A stretch of 64,000 nt of DNA from Burkholderia stabilis (GTDB lineage: Bacteria; Pseudomonadota; Gammaproteobacteria; Burkholderiales; Burkholderiaceae). The notes below the pieces were generated by a model that did no database searches, had not been told where the DNA came from, and saw only the letters and a list, made by a program, of their open reading frames with translations. The position numbers were made by a program, and so were the translations under genes. Shown one piece after another: positions 1-12,850 of this stretch (position 1 is the first letter of the stretch; every line of letters starts with the position of its first letter). The stretch spans positions 3,720,001-3,784,000 of the forward strand of contig NZ_CP016442.1 in NCBI RefSeq assembly GCF_001742165.1. The letters run 5' to 3'.

Positions 1-909
1 CTGTTCTCGGCCACCTTCTCGGCGGAAATCAAGAAGCTCGCGTCGACCTACCTGCGCAACCCGCAGACGATCGAAGTCGCGCGCAGCAACTCGACGAACG
101 CGAACGTCACGCAGATCGTCTACGACGTCGCCGAAGGCGACAAGCAGGCGGCCGTCGTGCAATTGCTGCGCGATCGCGGCCTGAAGCAGGTGATCGTGTT
201 CTGCAACAGCAAGATCGGCGCGAGCCGGCTCGCGCGCAACCTCGAGCGCGACGGCGTGGTCGCGTCGGCGATCCACGGCGACAAGACGCAGATCGAGCGG
301 ATGCAGGCGCTCGACGCGTTCAAGCGCGGCGAAATCGAGGCGCTGGTCGCGACCGACGTGGCCGCACGCGGCCTCGACATCGCCGAGCTGCCGGCCGTGA
401 TCAACTTCGACCTGCCGTTCAGCGCGGAAGACTACGTGCACCGGATCGGCCGGACGGGCCGCGCAGGTGCGACAGGCGATGCGCTGTCGCTGTGCAGCCC
501 GAACGAGCGCAAGCAGCTCGCCGATATCGAGAAGCTGATCAAGCGTCCGCTCGAAGTGCAGACGCTCGCGCTCGACAAGCCGGCGCGCCAACGTCACGAC
601 GAGCGTGGCGGTGAGCGCGGCGATCGTGGTGAGCGCAGCAACGAGCGGGGTGGCGAACGCGGCAGCCGGCGTGATCGCGACGAGCATCGCGGTGCGTCGG
701 CGCACCGGTCGGCTGGAGCCGAGCGCGGCAGCCGTCCGCATCGTCGCGAAGCGCCGGTCGACGATTTCTTCCTGAAGCCGTATGAGCCGTCGGCGCAGGC
801 GAAGCAGCCGGATGCCGAGCCGGCGCACCAGCCCGAGAAGAAGGGGCCGAAGCGCCAGGTCGCCGCGTTGCTCGGCGGGTTCGGGATGCCGCGCAAGCCG
901 TCGGTGTAA
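1..909 (+). CDS. DEAD-box ATP-dependent RNA helicase, C-terminal part (5' end outside window)
   Basis: The frame is open from base 1, so only the last 302 residues are present. They begin with motif III (SAT, residues 3-5) and run through the second RecA-like domain, with motif V (ATDVAARGLDI) and motif VI (HRIGRTGR). From about residue 195 the chain becomes a low-complexity basic tail rich in Arg, Gly, Asp and Glu (ERGGERGDRGERS-type repeats), typical of RNA-binding tails in RhlE-like helicases. It ends in a basic patch before the TAA stop. The role is inferred to be RNA unwinding in ribosome assembly or mRNA turnover. The exact paralogue (RhlE or another) cannot be settled without the N-terminus. 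A strong terminator follows. Confidence 0.93.
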   Translation: MFSATFSAEIKKLASTYLRNPQTIEVARSNSTNANVTQIVYDVAEGDKQAAVVQLLRDRGLKQVIVFCNSKIGASRLARNLERDGVVASAIHGDKTQIERMQALDAFKRGEIEALVATDVAARGLDIAELPAVINFDLPFSAEDYVHRIGRTGRAGATGDALSLCSPNERKQLADIEKLIKRPLEVQTLALDKPARQRHDERGGERGDRGERSNERGGERGSRRDRDEHRGASAHRSAGAERGSRPHRREAPVDDFFLKPYEPSAQAKQPDAEPAHQPEKKGPKRQVAALLGGFGMPRKPSV

Positions 910-954
910 GCCGGGCGTACACGGCAGGGGCGGCGCGCGAGCGCTGCCGGAAAG

Positions 955-987
955 CGGGTGCATGCGATGAGCATGTGCCCGTTTTTT
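955..987 (+). terminator. Rho-independent terminator after the helicase gene
   Basis: An 11-bp stem (955-965 with 971-981, two G-U wobbles) with a 5-base loop is followed directly by six T (982-987). It lies 45 bases after the helicase stop. Confidence 0.85.
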
Positions 988-1031
988 GTTGGGGTCGTGC
1001 CTGGGGTGGGGGCGGATGGGGGGATGCAGCC

Positions 1032-1097
1032 GGTACTCGTTCGGTACTCGACCGGTACTCGCTCGGCGCGAAACCAGCGCGAAACCAGCGCGAAACC
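1032..1097. repeat. Six tandem 11-bp units of two types
   Basis: Three copies of GGTACTCGNNC (1032, 1043, 1054) are followed without a gap by three copies of RGCGCGAAACC (1065, 1076, 1087). All units are exactly 11 bp. The array fills most of the gap between the convergent helicase and gluQ genes, so it lies at the 3' side of both. Confidence 0.8.
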
Positions 1098-1112
1098 GGC
1101 GCGCCGCGCGCG

Positions 1113-2006
1113 TCAGCCGGCCAGCGGCCCGAAGCGTCGCGCCCATGCAGCCGTCGCGGCCGCGTAGAACGCATCCAGCGTCATGCCCGCCGGCGCGCCA
1201 TCGGGCATGAGACCCAGGTGCGCGGCCGCGGCCTGTAGTGCCGGCAACGGATTGTCGCGCTCGAGCGCGGTCGCGCCCGTCTGCTTGCTGAGCTTCTCGC
1301 CGTTTGTATCGACGACGACGGGTACGTGCAGATATCGCGGGATCTGCACGCCGAGGCAGCGTTGCAGATAGATCTGGCGCGCGGTCGAATCGAGCAGGTC
1401 GGCGCCGCGCACGACGTGCGTGATGCGCGCATCGGCATCGTCGACGACGACTGCGAGCTGATAGGCCCATTGCCCGTCGGCGCGCTTCAACACGAAATCG
1501 CCGACTTCGGTCGCGAGGTTCTGCGATTGCGTGTGCTGCCAGCGGTCGTCGAACGAGACGATGGCTGCGTCGCCGTCCGGCACGCGCAGCCGCCATGCGC
1601 GCGCGGGCTTGCCGTGCAGGCCGCTGCGGCAGGTGCCCGGATACGCGAGCGTCGTGTGGCGTTCGTGCGCGGCACGCAGCGAATCGGCGATTTCCTTGCG
1701 CGTGCAGCCGCACGGATAGACGAGCCCGGCTGCGACGAGCCGCTCGAGCGCGGCCGCGTAGGCGGCATCGCGCGTGCTTTGCCACACGGGCGGTTCGTCG
1801 GGCGTCATCCCGAAATGCGCGAGCGTCGCAAGGATGTCGTCGGCCGCGCCGGGTACGGTGCGAGGCCCGTCGATGTCCTCGATGCGCACGAGCCATGTGC
1901 CGCCGTGCGCACGCGCGTCGAGCCAGCTCGCGAGTGCGCCGACCAGCGAGCCGAAGTGCAGCGGGCCGGTGGGTGACGGCGCGAAGCGGCCGCGATAGCC
2001 GTTCAT
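1113..2006 (-). CDS. gluQ: Glutamyl-Q tRNA(Asp) synthetase
   Basis: A 297-residue truncated paralogue of glutamyl-tRNA synthetase that has only the catalytic half. In this family it attaches glutamate to queuosine in the anticodon of tRNA(Asp). The N-terminus carries [13 protein letters not shown], the HIGH-like ATP-binding signature. A KLSKQ motif near residue 240 stands for KMSKS. A Cys cluster around residues 99-120 (CGC and CRSG) matches the zinc site. There is no anticodon-binding domain, as expected. ATG start at 2006. The gene is 19 bases downstream of trhO on the same strand, so two tRNA-modification genes probably share a transcript. Confidence 0.95.
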   Translation of the reverse strand: MNGYRGRFAPSPTGPLHFGSLVGALASWLDARAHGGTWLVRIEDIDGPRTVPGAADDILATLAHFGMTPDEPPVWQSTRDAAYAAALERLVAAGLVYPCGCTRKEIADSLRAAHERHTTLAYPGTCRSGLHGKPARAWRLRVPDGDAAIVSFDDRWQHTQSQNLATEVGDFVLKRADGQWAYQLAVVVDDADARITHVVRGADLLDSTARQIYLQRCLGVQIPRYLHVPVVVDTNGEKLSKQTGATALERDNPLPALQAAAAHLGLMPDGAPAGMTLDAFYAAATAAWARRFGPLAG

Positions 2007-2025
2007 CGGGGCGCGGGACGCGCGG

Positions 2026-2880
2026 TTACGCGGCGCTGGCCGCCTGCGCGCAGGCCGGGCAAGACTTGCCGGGCACGTAGCTCGGCGACTGCTGTGCTTC
2101 CGGCGTGACGACCGCGCGGCATGCGAAGCACGTGACGTTCTCGGTCGGCTGCAGTTGCGGGTTCAGCGCGGTGCGGTAGTCGAACACGAAGCAGTCACCG
2201 TGATAGTGCGCGCCGCCGACTTCCTCGAAGTATTTCAGGATCCCGCCCTCGAGCTGGTACACGTTCTCGATGCCGATTTCCTTCATGTGGATCGCGGCCT
2301 TCTCGCAGCGGATGCCGCCCGTGCAGAACGACACGACCGTCTTGCCGTCGAGATCGGCGCGGTTCGCGTCGATCACTTCCGGGAATTCGCTGAACTTGTC
2401 GATCCGGTAATCGAGCGCGTTGTCGAACGTGCCGACGTCGACCTCGAACGCGTTGCGCGTGTCGAGCATCACGACCGGGCGGCCCGTATCGTCGTGGCCG
2501 CGGTCGAGCCACGTCTTCAGCGTCTGCGCGTCGACGAACGGCGCGCGGCCGAGCTCGGGCTTGATCGCGGGCTTCTTCATCGTGATGATCTCGCGCTTCA
2601 GGCGCACGAGCATGCGGCGGAACGGCTGCGAATCGGACAGGCTTTCCTTGAACTGCAGCGTCGCGAACTTGCCCTCGAACAGCGGATCGTGGCGGATGTA
2701 GTCGACGAACGCGTCGGCCGCTTCGCGCGTGCCGGCGATGAACAGGTTGATGCCTTCCGGCGCGAGCAGGATCGTGCCGCGCAGGCCGAGTTCGTTGCAG
2801 CGGGCGGTGACGAGCGGGCGCCATTGCTCGTTCGTGTCGAGCGACACGAAGTGGTAGGCGGCGAGGTTGACGATGGTCAT
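2026..2880 (-). CDS. trhO: tRNA uridine(34) hydroxylase, rhodanese-type (YceA family)
   Basis: A 284-residue protein of the TrhO/YceA family, which forms 5-hydroxyuridine at position 34 of several tRNAs using oxygen. An N-terminal acylphosphatase-like region is followed by a rhodanese domain with the active-site loop CTGGIRC (catalytic Cys at residue 186). The C-terminal extension has paired cysteines (CFAC and CPAC), a probable metal knuckle. ATG start at 2880. It is divergent from dnaE and upstream of gluQ. The family assignment is firm; the substrate is known from homologues. Confidence 0.94.
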   Translation of the reverse strand: MTIVNLAAYHFVSLDTNEQWRPLVTARCNELGLRGTILLAPEGINLFIAGTREAADAFVDYIRHDPLFEGKFATLQFKESLSDSQPFRRMLVRLKREIITMKKPAIKPELGRAPFVDAQTLKTWLDRGHDDTGRPVVMLDTRNAFEVDVGTFDNALDYRIDKFSEFPEVIDANRADLDGKTVVSFCTGGIRCEKAAIHMKEIGIENVYQLEGGILKYFEEVGGAHYHGDCFVFDYRTALNPQLQPTENVTCFACRAVVTPEAQQSPSYVPGKSCPACAQAASAA

Positions 2881-3008
2881 GATGGTCCGACGGGAAAACG
2901 GCCGCGCCCGTGCGACGGGCGCACGGCGGCCCGCAAAAAAGGGTGCGAAGCCTTGGCGGTGATTCGAAAACCCGTATTATCCCGCAAACCGCGCGCGCAT
3001 CGGCAGTC

Positions 3009-3060
3009 GGCCGTTCGGCCAGCGACGCGACGCGTCGTCGCGCACATCGGCCGAACGGCC
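3009..3060. repeat. Inverted repeat between trhO and dnaE
   Basis: The 12-base arm GGCCGTTCGGCC (3009-3020) is complementary to GGCCGAACGGCC (3049-3060). The 28-base spacer itself contains a smaller GCGACG/CGTCGC hairpin. It lies about 40 bases upstream of the likely dnaE -10 box. Confidence 0.6.
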
Positions 3061-3100
3061 AGCACGGGGATTTTTTGGGCAGGCTGCGCGGCGGGGCGGC

Positions 3101-3106
3101 TACAAT
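3101..3106 (+). promoter_or_regulatory. Probable dnaE -10 box (TACAAT)
   Basis: TACAAT ends only seven bases before the dnaE ATG. If used, transcription would start at or next to the A of the start codon, giving a leaderless mRNA. No Shine-Dalgarno sequence lies at normal spacing. No good -35 is visible. Confidence 0.5.
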
Positions 3107-3113
3107 AGCGCCC

Positions 3114-6646
<3,533 letters not shown>

Positions 6647-6675
6647 TCGCCCGACCAGACGACTGTCGCGATACG

Positions 6676-6717
6676 CGGCCCGTTGCAGCGCCATCGTGCG
6701 CTGCGACGGGCCGTTTT
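6676..6717 (+). terminator. Rho-independent terminator after dnaE
   Basis: A long GC-rich stem (6676-6691 with 6698-6713, one mismatch) is followed by TTTT, 30 bases after the dnaE stop. Confidence 0.8.
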
Positions 6718-6738
6718 CACATTTCGGGCCGCCGGGCC

Positions 6739-6767
6739 TTGGGCCGGCCACCGGGACGCTATACAAT
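6739..6767 (+). promoter_or_regulatory. Promoter for the first GT9 gene
   Basis: TTGGGC (6739-6744) and TACAAT (6762-6767) are spaced 17 bases. This gives a predicted transcription start near 6774, downstream of the dnaE terminator. Confidence 0.5.
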
Positions 6768-6904
6768 CCGGCGCTAGCCGCATTTGCGCGCATGACGGGG
6801 GCAGATCCATGCGACAGGCGGTAATGCACGAAAGGCCCGTTCCCGGGCAGGATGCCGGGGAACGGCCGTTGCGGCTAGAAAAAACCGACAGTCACCACAC
6901 GACC

Positions 6905-7999
6905 ATGGCCAATGGGAACCCGACGCAGCGAATCCTCGTGATCCGGATCGATTTTCTGGGCGACATGCTTTGCACGACGGCATTTCTCGATGCATTGAAG
7001 GAGCGCTGGCCCGGTGCGGAACTGCACGTGGTCGCGAACCGCTACAACGCGGCCGCGCTGGTCGGCAACCCGGTCGTGCACGCGGTCCATACTTACGTCT
7101 ACAGCCGCCAGTGCGAACGCAACGATCGCCCCGGGCGGATGCAGGCATTCTTCGACCGGCTGCGGCTCGTTCGCCGCCTGCGTCGCCTGCGGTTCGATCT
7201 GGTCGTCGTGCCGAACGGCGGCATGCATCGCAGCAGCATGCAGTTCGCGCGCCAGATCGGCGCCAAGGATTGCCGCTGGCACGATGCCGAGACCGAATTC
7301 GACGATCGCAAGCCCGAGCACGTCGCGCAGCGGCCGATGTGCCACGAGGCGCTGTCGGGGTTCCGCCTCGTGCCTGAACTCGGCCGTGCCGACATTGATC
7401 GCCTCGCGCTGTCGGTGCATCCCGACCGCACGCTGCAGGATGCGTGGCATCACCTGCTCGGGGCACGCACGAAGCCGCGCGTCGGGCTGTTCGTGTCGAA
7501 CAAGGCGGCCGAGCGCCGCTGGCCCGCGGATCGCTGGCGCGATCTCGGCGAGCGGCTCGCGCCGTTCGCCGACGTGATCGTGTTCCGCGATCCGGCCCTC
7601 CGTCATCCCGCAGAGGACGATCCGTGGCGCGATGTGGGCGCACGCCATGTCGCGCCGTCGTCGGTCGCCGATCTGGTGGCCGCCGCGAGCCTGCTCGATA
7701 CGATCGTCTCGGCCGACAGCGCGCCCGTGCATCTCGCGTCGGCGCTTCGCGTGCCGGTCGCCGCGCTGTTCGAGGACCGCCCCGAGAAATACCTGCGCTG
7801 GCATCCGCTCGGCGTGCCGCACATGATCCTGCGCGCCGGCGTGACCGTCGATGCGATCGAAGTCGACGCAGTCGAGCGCGCGGTGCGTCAGCTGCTGCCG
7901 CAGGCCGGCCATCGCGACTTGCCGGCGGCCGACGCGAGCCGCGCGTGGCCTGCGACGCCCGCAGCGCCTGCAGTGCCTGCGATCATGACGATCGCCTAG
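6905..7999 (+). CDS. Glycosyltransferase family 9 (heptosyltransferase-like)
   Basis: A 364-residue GT9 protein, the family that adds heptoses to lipopolysaccharide core on the cytoplasmic face of the inner membrane. The N-terminal Rossmann strand reads RILVIRIDFLGDMLCTTAFLDAL, and the C-terminal domain has the nucleotide-sugar signature SADSAPVHLASAL. A Pro/Ala-rich tail ends the protein. The ATG at 6905 places the first strand near the N-terminus but has no clear ribosome site. An in-frame ATG at 6809, 35 bases after the predicted transcription start and behind GGGGGCAGA, is the main alternative and would add 32 residues. The acceptor sugar cannot be told from sequence. Confidence 0.85.
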   Translation: MANGNPTQRILVIRIDFLGDMLCTTAFLDALKERWPGAELHVVANRYNAAALVGNPVVHAVHTYVYSRQCERNDRPGRMQAFFDRLRLVRRLRRLRFDLVVVPNGGMHRSSMQFARQIGAKDCRWHDAETEFDDRKPEHVAQRPMCHEALSGFRLVPELGRADIDRLALSVHPDRTLQDAWHHLLGARTKPRVGLFVSNKAAERRWPADRWRDLGERLAPFADVIVFRDPALRHPAEDDPWRDVGARHVAPSSVADLVAAASLLDTIVSADSAPVHLASALRVPVAALFEDRPEKYLRWHPLGVPHMILRAGVTVDAIEVDAVERAVRQLLPQAGHRDLPAADASRAWPATPAAPAVPAIMTIA

Positions 8000-8172
8000 T
8001 CGCGCAGGAAGCCCCGCACCCGGCCAAGCACCGGTGCGCGGGCACCTGCCACACCACGTCCTGTCAGCCGGGCTGCATCAGGACGGCATGCGCGGCCGGT
8101 TCGCCATGCCGCGCCGGTTGCCGCAAAATCCTGTACATTGCCAGCCTTGTTCAGCCAGCTAGACAGATCGCC

Positions 8173-9351
8173 GTGGCCCTGTTTTCCTCTGCCCGCCCAC
8201 CCAAGACCATCCTCGTCGCCGCGCCGCGCCGTATCGGCGACGTGCTGCTGACGACGCCGCTCGTGCGCTCGCTGAAGGCCCGCTGGCCGGATGCGCAGAT
8301 CGACATGCTGGTGTTTCGCGGCACCGAGGGCGTGCTCGAGCACAATCCGGACGTGCGGCGCGTGATCGTCGTCGCGCAGCGCGCGGGGTTCCGCGAGCGG
8401 CTGCGCGACGCGCTGTCGATGTGGCGCCGCTACGATCTCGCGTGCGCGGCGCTGAGCTCCGACCGGCCGCGTTTCTACAGCTGGTTCGCGGGCCGCAAGC
8501 GGGTCGGTCTCGTCGATCCCGAGCGCGTCACGTGGCTCACGCGGATGATGCTGAACGGGATCGCGATCAATCACCACGAATCCGCGCATACGGTCGTCAG
8601 CACGCTCGCGCTGGCTCCCGTGATCGGCATCGAACCGGTGTCCGAGGTCGTCGCGCCCGGCATCGGCGACGATCCCGCGCGGCGAGCGCGTTTCGACGCA
8701 TGGCTCGCGGAATCGCCGGCGATCCGCGACGGCAAGCCGCTGGTCGTCCTGCATCCGTATCCGATGTTCCGCTATAAGCAATGGCGGCTCGATGGCTGGG
8801 TCGAGATGATCGGCTGGCTGCGCGAGCGCGGTTTCGCGGTTGCGCTGTCGGGCGGCCCGGCCGATAGCGAGCGCGAGTATGCGGAGCAGGTCGCGGCCGA
8901 AGCGGGCGGCGACGTGCTGAACCTGGTCGGCCGCCTCACGTTCGGCGAGAGCGCGGAACTCGTGCGGCGCGCGCGGCTCTTCATCGGGCCCGACACCGGC
9001 GCGACGCACGTGGCGGCCGCCACGGGCACCGACACGATCGCGCTGTTCGGCCCGTCCGACCCCGTGCGCTGGGGGCCGTGGCCGCAGCACTGGCCCGCGA
9101 CCGAGAATCCGTGGCCGCTGCGCGGCTCGGGGCGGCACGGGAACGTATGGCTGCTGCAGGGGGAGGGGGATTGCGTGCCGTGCCGGCACGAGGGCTGCGA
9201 GCGCAAGGTCGACAGCCGCAGCGATTGCCTCGTCAACCTCGGCGCGCAGCGCGTGAAGGTCGCGGCGGCCGAGATGCTCGGGCTGAATCCGCCGGGCCCG
9301 GGCGAGGCCGTCGTCGACACGTCGCGACTGCATCGCGCCGGATCGGACTGA
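8173..9351 (+). CDS. Lipopolysaccharide heptosyltransferase-like glycosyltransferase family 9
   Basis: A 392-residue GT9 enzyme with the N-terminal signature TILVAAPRRIGDVLLTTPLVRSL and the C-terminal GPDTGATHVAAATGT loop. A Cys-rich segment near the C-terminus (CVPC, CERK, CLVN) resembles the cysteine cluster of WaaQ-type heptosyltransferases. There is no ATG in the right place. GTG at 8173 is chosen because it lies ten residues before the first conserved strand; the ribosome site is weak. It follows another GT9 gene on the same strand and faces the waaL cluster, so a role in core oligosaccharide assembly is likely. Confidence 0.88.
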   Translation: MALFSSARPPKTILVAAPRRIGDVLLTTPLVRSLKARWPDAQIDMLVFRGTEGVLEHNPDVRRVIVVAQRAGFRERLRDALSMWRRYDLACAALSSDRPRFYSWFAGRKRVGLVDPERVTWLTRMMLNGIAINHHESAHTVVSTLALAPVIGIEPVSEVVAPGIGDDPARRARFDAWLAESPAIRDGKPLVVLHPYPMFRYKQWRLDGWVEMIGWLRERGFAVALSGGPADSEREYAEQVAAEAGGDVLNLVGRLTFGESAELVRRARLFIGPDTGATHVAAATGTDTIALFGPSDPVRWGPWPQHWPATENPWPLRGSGRHGNVWLLQGEGDCVPCRHEGCERKVDSRSDCLVNLGAQRVKVAAAEMLGLNPPGPGEAVVDTSRLHRAGSD

Positions 9352-9514
9352 CGCGCGGCAGACGCGCGTTTTTCCTTCGTTCTTCGTTCGCGGGCGGTTC
9401 GTTTCGCGGTGAGCCGCGCGCAAGGCGCGCAGCCCGCTTGCGTTGATGGCGGCCTCGGTTACCGCCGAAGCGGGCCGGCGGTCGACGATTCTCCGCCGTA
9501 CCTGCTTGCGTGCG

Positions 9515-10795
9515 TTACGCGCTGCGCCGGATCGCCGACGTTTCGCGCGGCAGCGTCTCGCCGCGCTCGCCGCAACCGAGCAGGATGCCGGCCAGCAGCA
9601 CGATCAGGTGGCCTTCGGCGAAATCGAGCAGCAGCGAATTCGCGAGACTGCCGATCGTGAAGATCGCGAGCCAGGCGAGCAGCAAGTGCCGCGAGCGCGG
9701 ATCGAGCGCGCGGCTGCCGCGCGCGATCTGCACGATCAGGTTGATGAACAGCAGCACGCCGAGCGTGCCGAGCTGGACTGCCATCAGCAGGTATTCATTG
9801 TGCGGGTTCGACGTGAGCTGGCCTTCGGCCGCCGTCTTGCCGGCCGTAAGTTTCTCGAATTCGGTCTCCAGGCCGCCCGCGCCGTAGCCGATCACGGGGC
9901 GCTGGCGATACAGTTCGAGCCCTTTCTTGTACCACTCGAGGCGCAGCCCGGTCGACGTGGCGGCATCGCTTTGCCGGTATTGCTGCACTTCCGACACGAC
10001 CTTCACGAGCCGGCCGTTGTGAACCGTGCATGCGGCAACCACGAGCGCGGCGCCGGACAGGACGAGCACGCCGGCGGCGAGCCCCGCGCGCAGCGCCGAT
10101 TGTCGGCGCAGCAACAGCACGAAACGCACGGCGACGACGAGGATCAGCAGCAGTGCGATGACCTGTCCCGTGCGACCCTGCAGCATCACGAACACGTTGA
10201 CGAGCGACCACGCGGCGACGGCCGCATACGCGAAGCGGGACAGCGCCGTACGCGCCGCGAGCGCGAGATCGGCCGCCTGGTAGAACAGCAGCGCGCCGAA
10301 CATGCCGGCGGCGATGTGGTTCTTGAATACCCACGCGCGCGACAGCGGCAGTTCGGTCGCGTGCGCGGGCCCGATCGCGGTCAGCCCGAGATAGTTGGTC
10401 GTCGACAGCAGCAGGATCACGCACAGCGTGCCGAACCAGCAGCGCCGCACGATCGGCGCCCAGTTCGAATGGCGGAACGCGAGCACGGCGAACGGCAGCA
10501 GCAACAGCTTGTCGTACTTGGCGACCCAGTTCCACGCCTTGTTGTGGGGCGCGACCGTATACGTGACGCTGGCGGCCAGCGCGGCAAGGATCAGCAGCGC
10601 CGCGAGCGAAGCCGGGTCGGCGACGAACGAGCGCAGGTCGCGCCAGAATTCGGGAGAGATGACGAGCGCCGCGGCGAACAGCCCGCAGAAGACGTTGGTC
10701 AGCGCGGTCGAGACGGGCACCATGCAGAGTGCGGCGACGGCGAATGCGCGGGCGGCGGTCAGGCGCCGCGTGGCGGGAGCGGAAAACGAAAGCAT
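9515..10795 (-). CDS. waaL: O-antigen ligase family membrane protein
   Basis: A 426-residue polytopic membrane protein with about ten to twelve hydrophobic segments. A large periplasmic loop in the second half contains RLEWYKKGLELYRQRPVIGYGAGG and the SNPHNEYLL motif with the conserved His-Asn; this is the Wzy_C signature of O-antigen ligases. Members of this family transfer undecaprenyl-linked O-polysaccharide to lipid A-core in the periplasm. ATG at 10795. The gene is last in a leftward run with two GT2 genes, which supports the ligase call over an O-antigen polymerase. Ligases and polymerases are hard to separate by sequence alone. Confidence 0.85.
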   Translation of the reverse strand: MLSFSAPATRRLTAARAFAVAALCMVPVSTALTNVFCGLFAAALVISPEFWRDLRSFVADPASLAALLILAALAASVTYTVAPHNKAWNWVAKYDKLLLLPFAVLAFRHSNWAPIVRRCWFGTLCVILLLSTTNYLGLTAIGPAHATELPLSRAWVFKNHIAAGMFGALLFYQAADLALAARTALSRFAYAAVAAWSLVNVFVMLQGRTGQVIALLLILVVAVRFVLLLRRQSALRAGLAAGVLVLSGAALVVAACTVHNGRLVKVVSEVQQYRQSDAATSTGLRLEWYKKGLELYRQRPVIGYGAGGLETEFEKLTAGKTAAEGQLTSNPHNEYLLMAVQLGTLGVLLFINLIVQIARGSRALDPRSRHLLLAWLAIFTIGSLANSLLLDFAEGHLIVLLAGILLGCGERGETLPRETSAIRRSA

Positions 10796-10928
10796 CGGAA
10801 CCTGTCGAATGGACGAATGCGGCTCGCGCGCACCGTGCTGCGCGCCGCGCGTCCCGGCGGGAGACCCGGAACGAACGGCGAAGTATACGCGAAGCAGGGG
10901 GCGTTTCCGTGCTGTTTTCGGGGTTCGA

Positions 10929-11771
10929 TCAGCTGAATGCGCGTTTGATCCGCGAGCGCAGCAGCGCGCGCTTCAGGCGGCCCTCGACGGCCGGCGTATC
11001 GAGCGTGACACGCGTGCCGGCGGGCTCGCCGCGATGCAGGTAGTAGCGGTCGAACGTGGCTTGGGTCATGCCCCATTTGTTCAGGAACTGGCGGCGGCCG
11101 TCGTTCTTGACGATCTTGCCGGTGCTCTTCTGCTGGAAGTGGTAGACGAGGCTGTCGCCGACGCCGATGAAGATCCGGCAGCCGGCATCCCAGAATTTCA
11201 TCGAGAAGTCGTTGTCGCTGCTCATGCCGGGCGACAGCTCGCTGCTGTAGCCGCCGATGCGGTTCCACCAGTCGCGGTGCACGAGCGTTGGCGGCCAGGT
11301 CGAACCGAGCCAGTCCGCGCGCGCGAGCCGCGGGGTGGCCTCGACGAGGCCCGCGGCGTCGAACTGTTCGGCGTCGCGGCCGAAATTGCTGACGACGACG
11401 CACGGATTGCGCGTGTCGACCGGCTCGACCATCGTGCCGGACAGCATGAAGAGGTCGGTCGGCATCTGTTCGATGCGGCGCACGAGCGCCGCGTCCCAGC
11501 CGGGGCAGCAGTACATGTCGTCGTTCATGTAGACGACGTAGTCGCGTGTCGCGCGCGCGGCGGCCAGGTTCACTGCATGGCAGATGCCGATGTTGGTCGG
11601 CGACGCGGTGTACTCGATGTTTTCGCTGCGCACCCAGTCGAGCGTGCCGTCCGAGCCGTCGTTCACGTGCACGATGATCTGGTGATCGTACGCGGAGTGG
11701 CGGCGCAGGCTGTCGACGACGAGCTTGAGGTACGGCAGGTTGTTCCAGGTCGGGATGATGATGGAGAACAT
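10929..11771 (-). CDS. Glycosyltransferase family 2
   Basis: A 280-residue GT-A fold transferase. It opens MFSIIIPTWNNLPYLKLVVDSL, has the nucleotide-binding NDGSDG, and a DXD-like YMNDDMY. Later motifs are typical of rhamnosyl- or glucosyl-transferases acting on lipopolysaccharide core (WWNRIGGYSSELSPGMSSDNDFSMKFW). There is no membrane segment. ATG at 11771. It is 133 bases from waaL and 131 bases from the WaaE-like gene, all leftward. The sugar and acceptor are unknown. Confidence 0.87.
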   Translation of the reverse strand: MFSIIIPTWNNLPYLKLVVDSLRRHSAYDHQIIVHVNDGSDGTLDWVRSENIEYTASPTNIGICHAVNLAAARATRDYVVYMNDDMYCCPGWDAALVRRIEQMPTDLFMLSGTMVEPVDTRNPCVVVSNFGRDAEQFDAAGLVEATPRLARADWLGSTWPPTLVHRDWWNRIGGYSSELSPGMSSDNDFSMKFWDAGCRIFIGVGDSLVYHFQQKSTGKIVKNDGRRQFLNKWGMTQATFDRYYLHRGEPAGTRVTLDTPAVEGRLKRALLRSRIKRAFS

Positions 11772-11902
11772 GGCGGTCGGATTCGGTGGTCGTCGTGGCG
11801 GGCGGCGCGCGGGCGCGGCCTCTCGGGCGGGCGCGCGCGGCGCGAACAGCCCGGCATTGTAACGCCGGGCCGGGCGCGCGCCGGCGGCCGCGGGGCGCTC
11901 GT

Positions 11903-12655
11903 TCAGCGCGCCGGTTCGTGGCCGAGCTTCAGGAAGCGGTAATACACGGTTTCCGCGTTGAATACGGCGATCATGAAGCCCGCGCGGCCGTCGAGAAACC
12001 CGCGCCGCAGCACGTAGGTGCGCACGAACGCCCATGCGCCGCGCGCGAGCGCCTTGCCGAAGCCGCCGCGCTGGCCGGCCGCGCGGCGCTGGCGCGCGCC
12101 GGCCGTCGAATACGCGTCGAGCTTGCGCACGACGGTTTCGAAGTCCTCGTACGAGTAGTGCATCAGCTTGCCGGACAGGCGCTGCGCGGCGGTGTCGAAC
12201 ACGAGGCGCTCGTGCACGAGATCGTCCGAAAAACGCGCGGCGCCGCGCCGGAACAGCCGCGGCACCCAGTCCGGATACCAGCCGCTGTGATGGATCCACT
12301 GGCCGCAGAAGCTCGACAGCCGGTCGAGCGCATAAACCTGCGCGGCCGGCGCGCGGATCGTATCGCGGATCGACTGCGCGAGCGCCGGGCTGACGACCTC
12401 GTCGGTATCGATCGACAGAATCCAGTCGGTGGCGAGCGCGTCGAGCGCGCGGTTCTTCTGCGGGCCGAAACCCGGCCAGTCGCGCTCGACGATCACGCGC
12501 GCGCCGTGCGCCTGCGCGATCGCGACGGTATCGTCGGTGCTGCCGCCGTCGATGACGACGACATCGTCGGCGAACGACAGCGCATCGAGACACTGCGCAA
12601 GCCGCGCGGACGCGTTGAGGGCGATGAGGGCGACGCCGAGGGAGGGTTCAGCCAT
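11903..12655 (-). CDS. waaE: WaaE/KdtX-like glycosyltransferase family 2 (lipopolysaccharide core)
   Basis: A 250-residue GT2 enzyme. SLGVALIALNASARLAQCLDAL is followed by DDVVVIDGGSTDDT (donor binding), the DWILSIDTDE motif (metal) and PRLFRRGAARFSDDLVHERL, the arrangement seen in WaaE beta-1,4-glucosyltransferases that modify the first heptose. ATG at 12655 places the protein start just before the first strand; an upstream start would add a poorly conserved segment. It is divergent from msbA. The family call is strong. The exact linkage is inferred from homologues. Confidence 0.86.
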   Translation of the reverse strand: MAEPSLGVALIALNASARLAQCLDALSFADDVVVIDGGSTDDTVAIAQAHGARVIVERDWPGFGPQKNRALDALATDWILSIDTDEVVSPALAQSIRDTIRAPAAQVYALDRLSSFCGQWIHHSGWYPDWVPRLFRRGAARFSDDLVHERLVFDTAAQRLSGKLMHYSYEDFETVVRKLDAYSTAGARQRRAAGQRGGFGKALARGAWAFVRTYVLRRGFLDGRAGFMIAVFNAETVYYRFLKLGHEPAR

Positions 12656-12755
12656 GAAATCGTCGGAAAGGCGGAGAAAACGGTGAGCGGCAGTATACCC
12701 GCGGCCCGGCTGCCGGCCGCATCGACCCTGGCCGTGCCGCAAGAGGCGGTGCAGC

Positions 12756-12761
12756 TATAAT
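12756..12761 (+). promoter_or_regulatory. msbA -10 box (perfect TATAAT)
   Basis: TATAAT lies 90 bases upstream of the msbA start and gives a leader of roughly 80 bases. The -35 region is poor. Confidence 0.55.
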
Positions 12762-12850
12762 GTTGAGCCCTTTTCGGCACCCGCCCGATGGGGGCGACAT
12801 CCCGGGCGGTCACGCGCCGGGCGCCGCTTCGCGGCTCAAGAAGGATTGCC

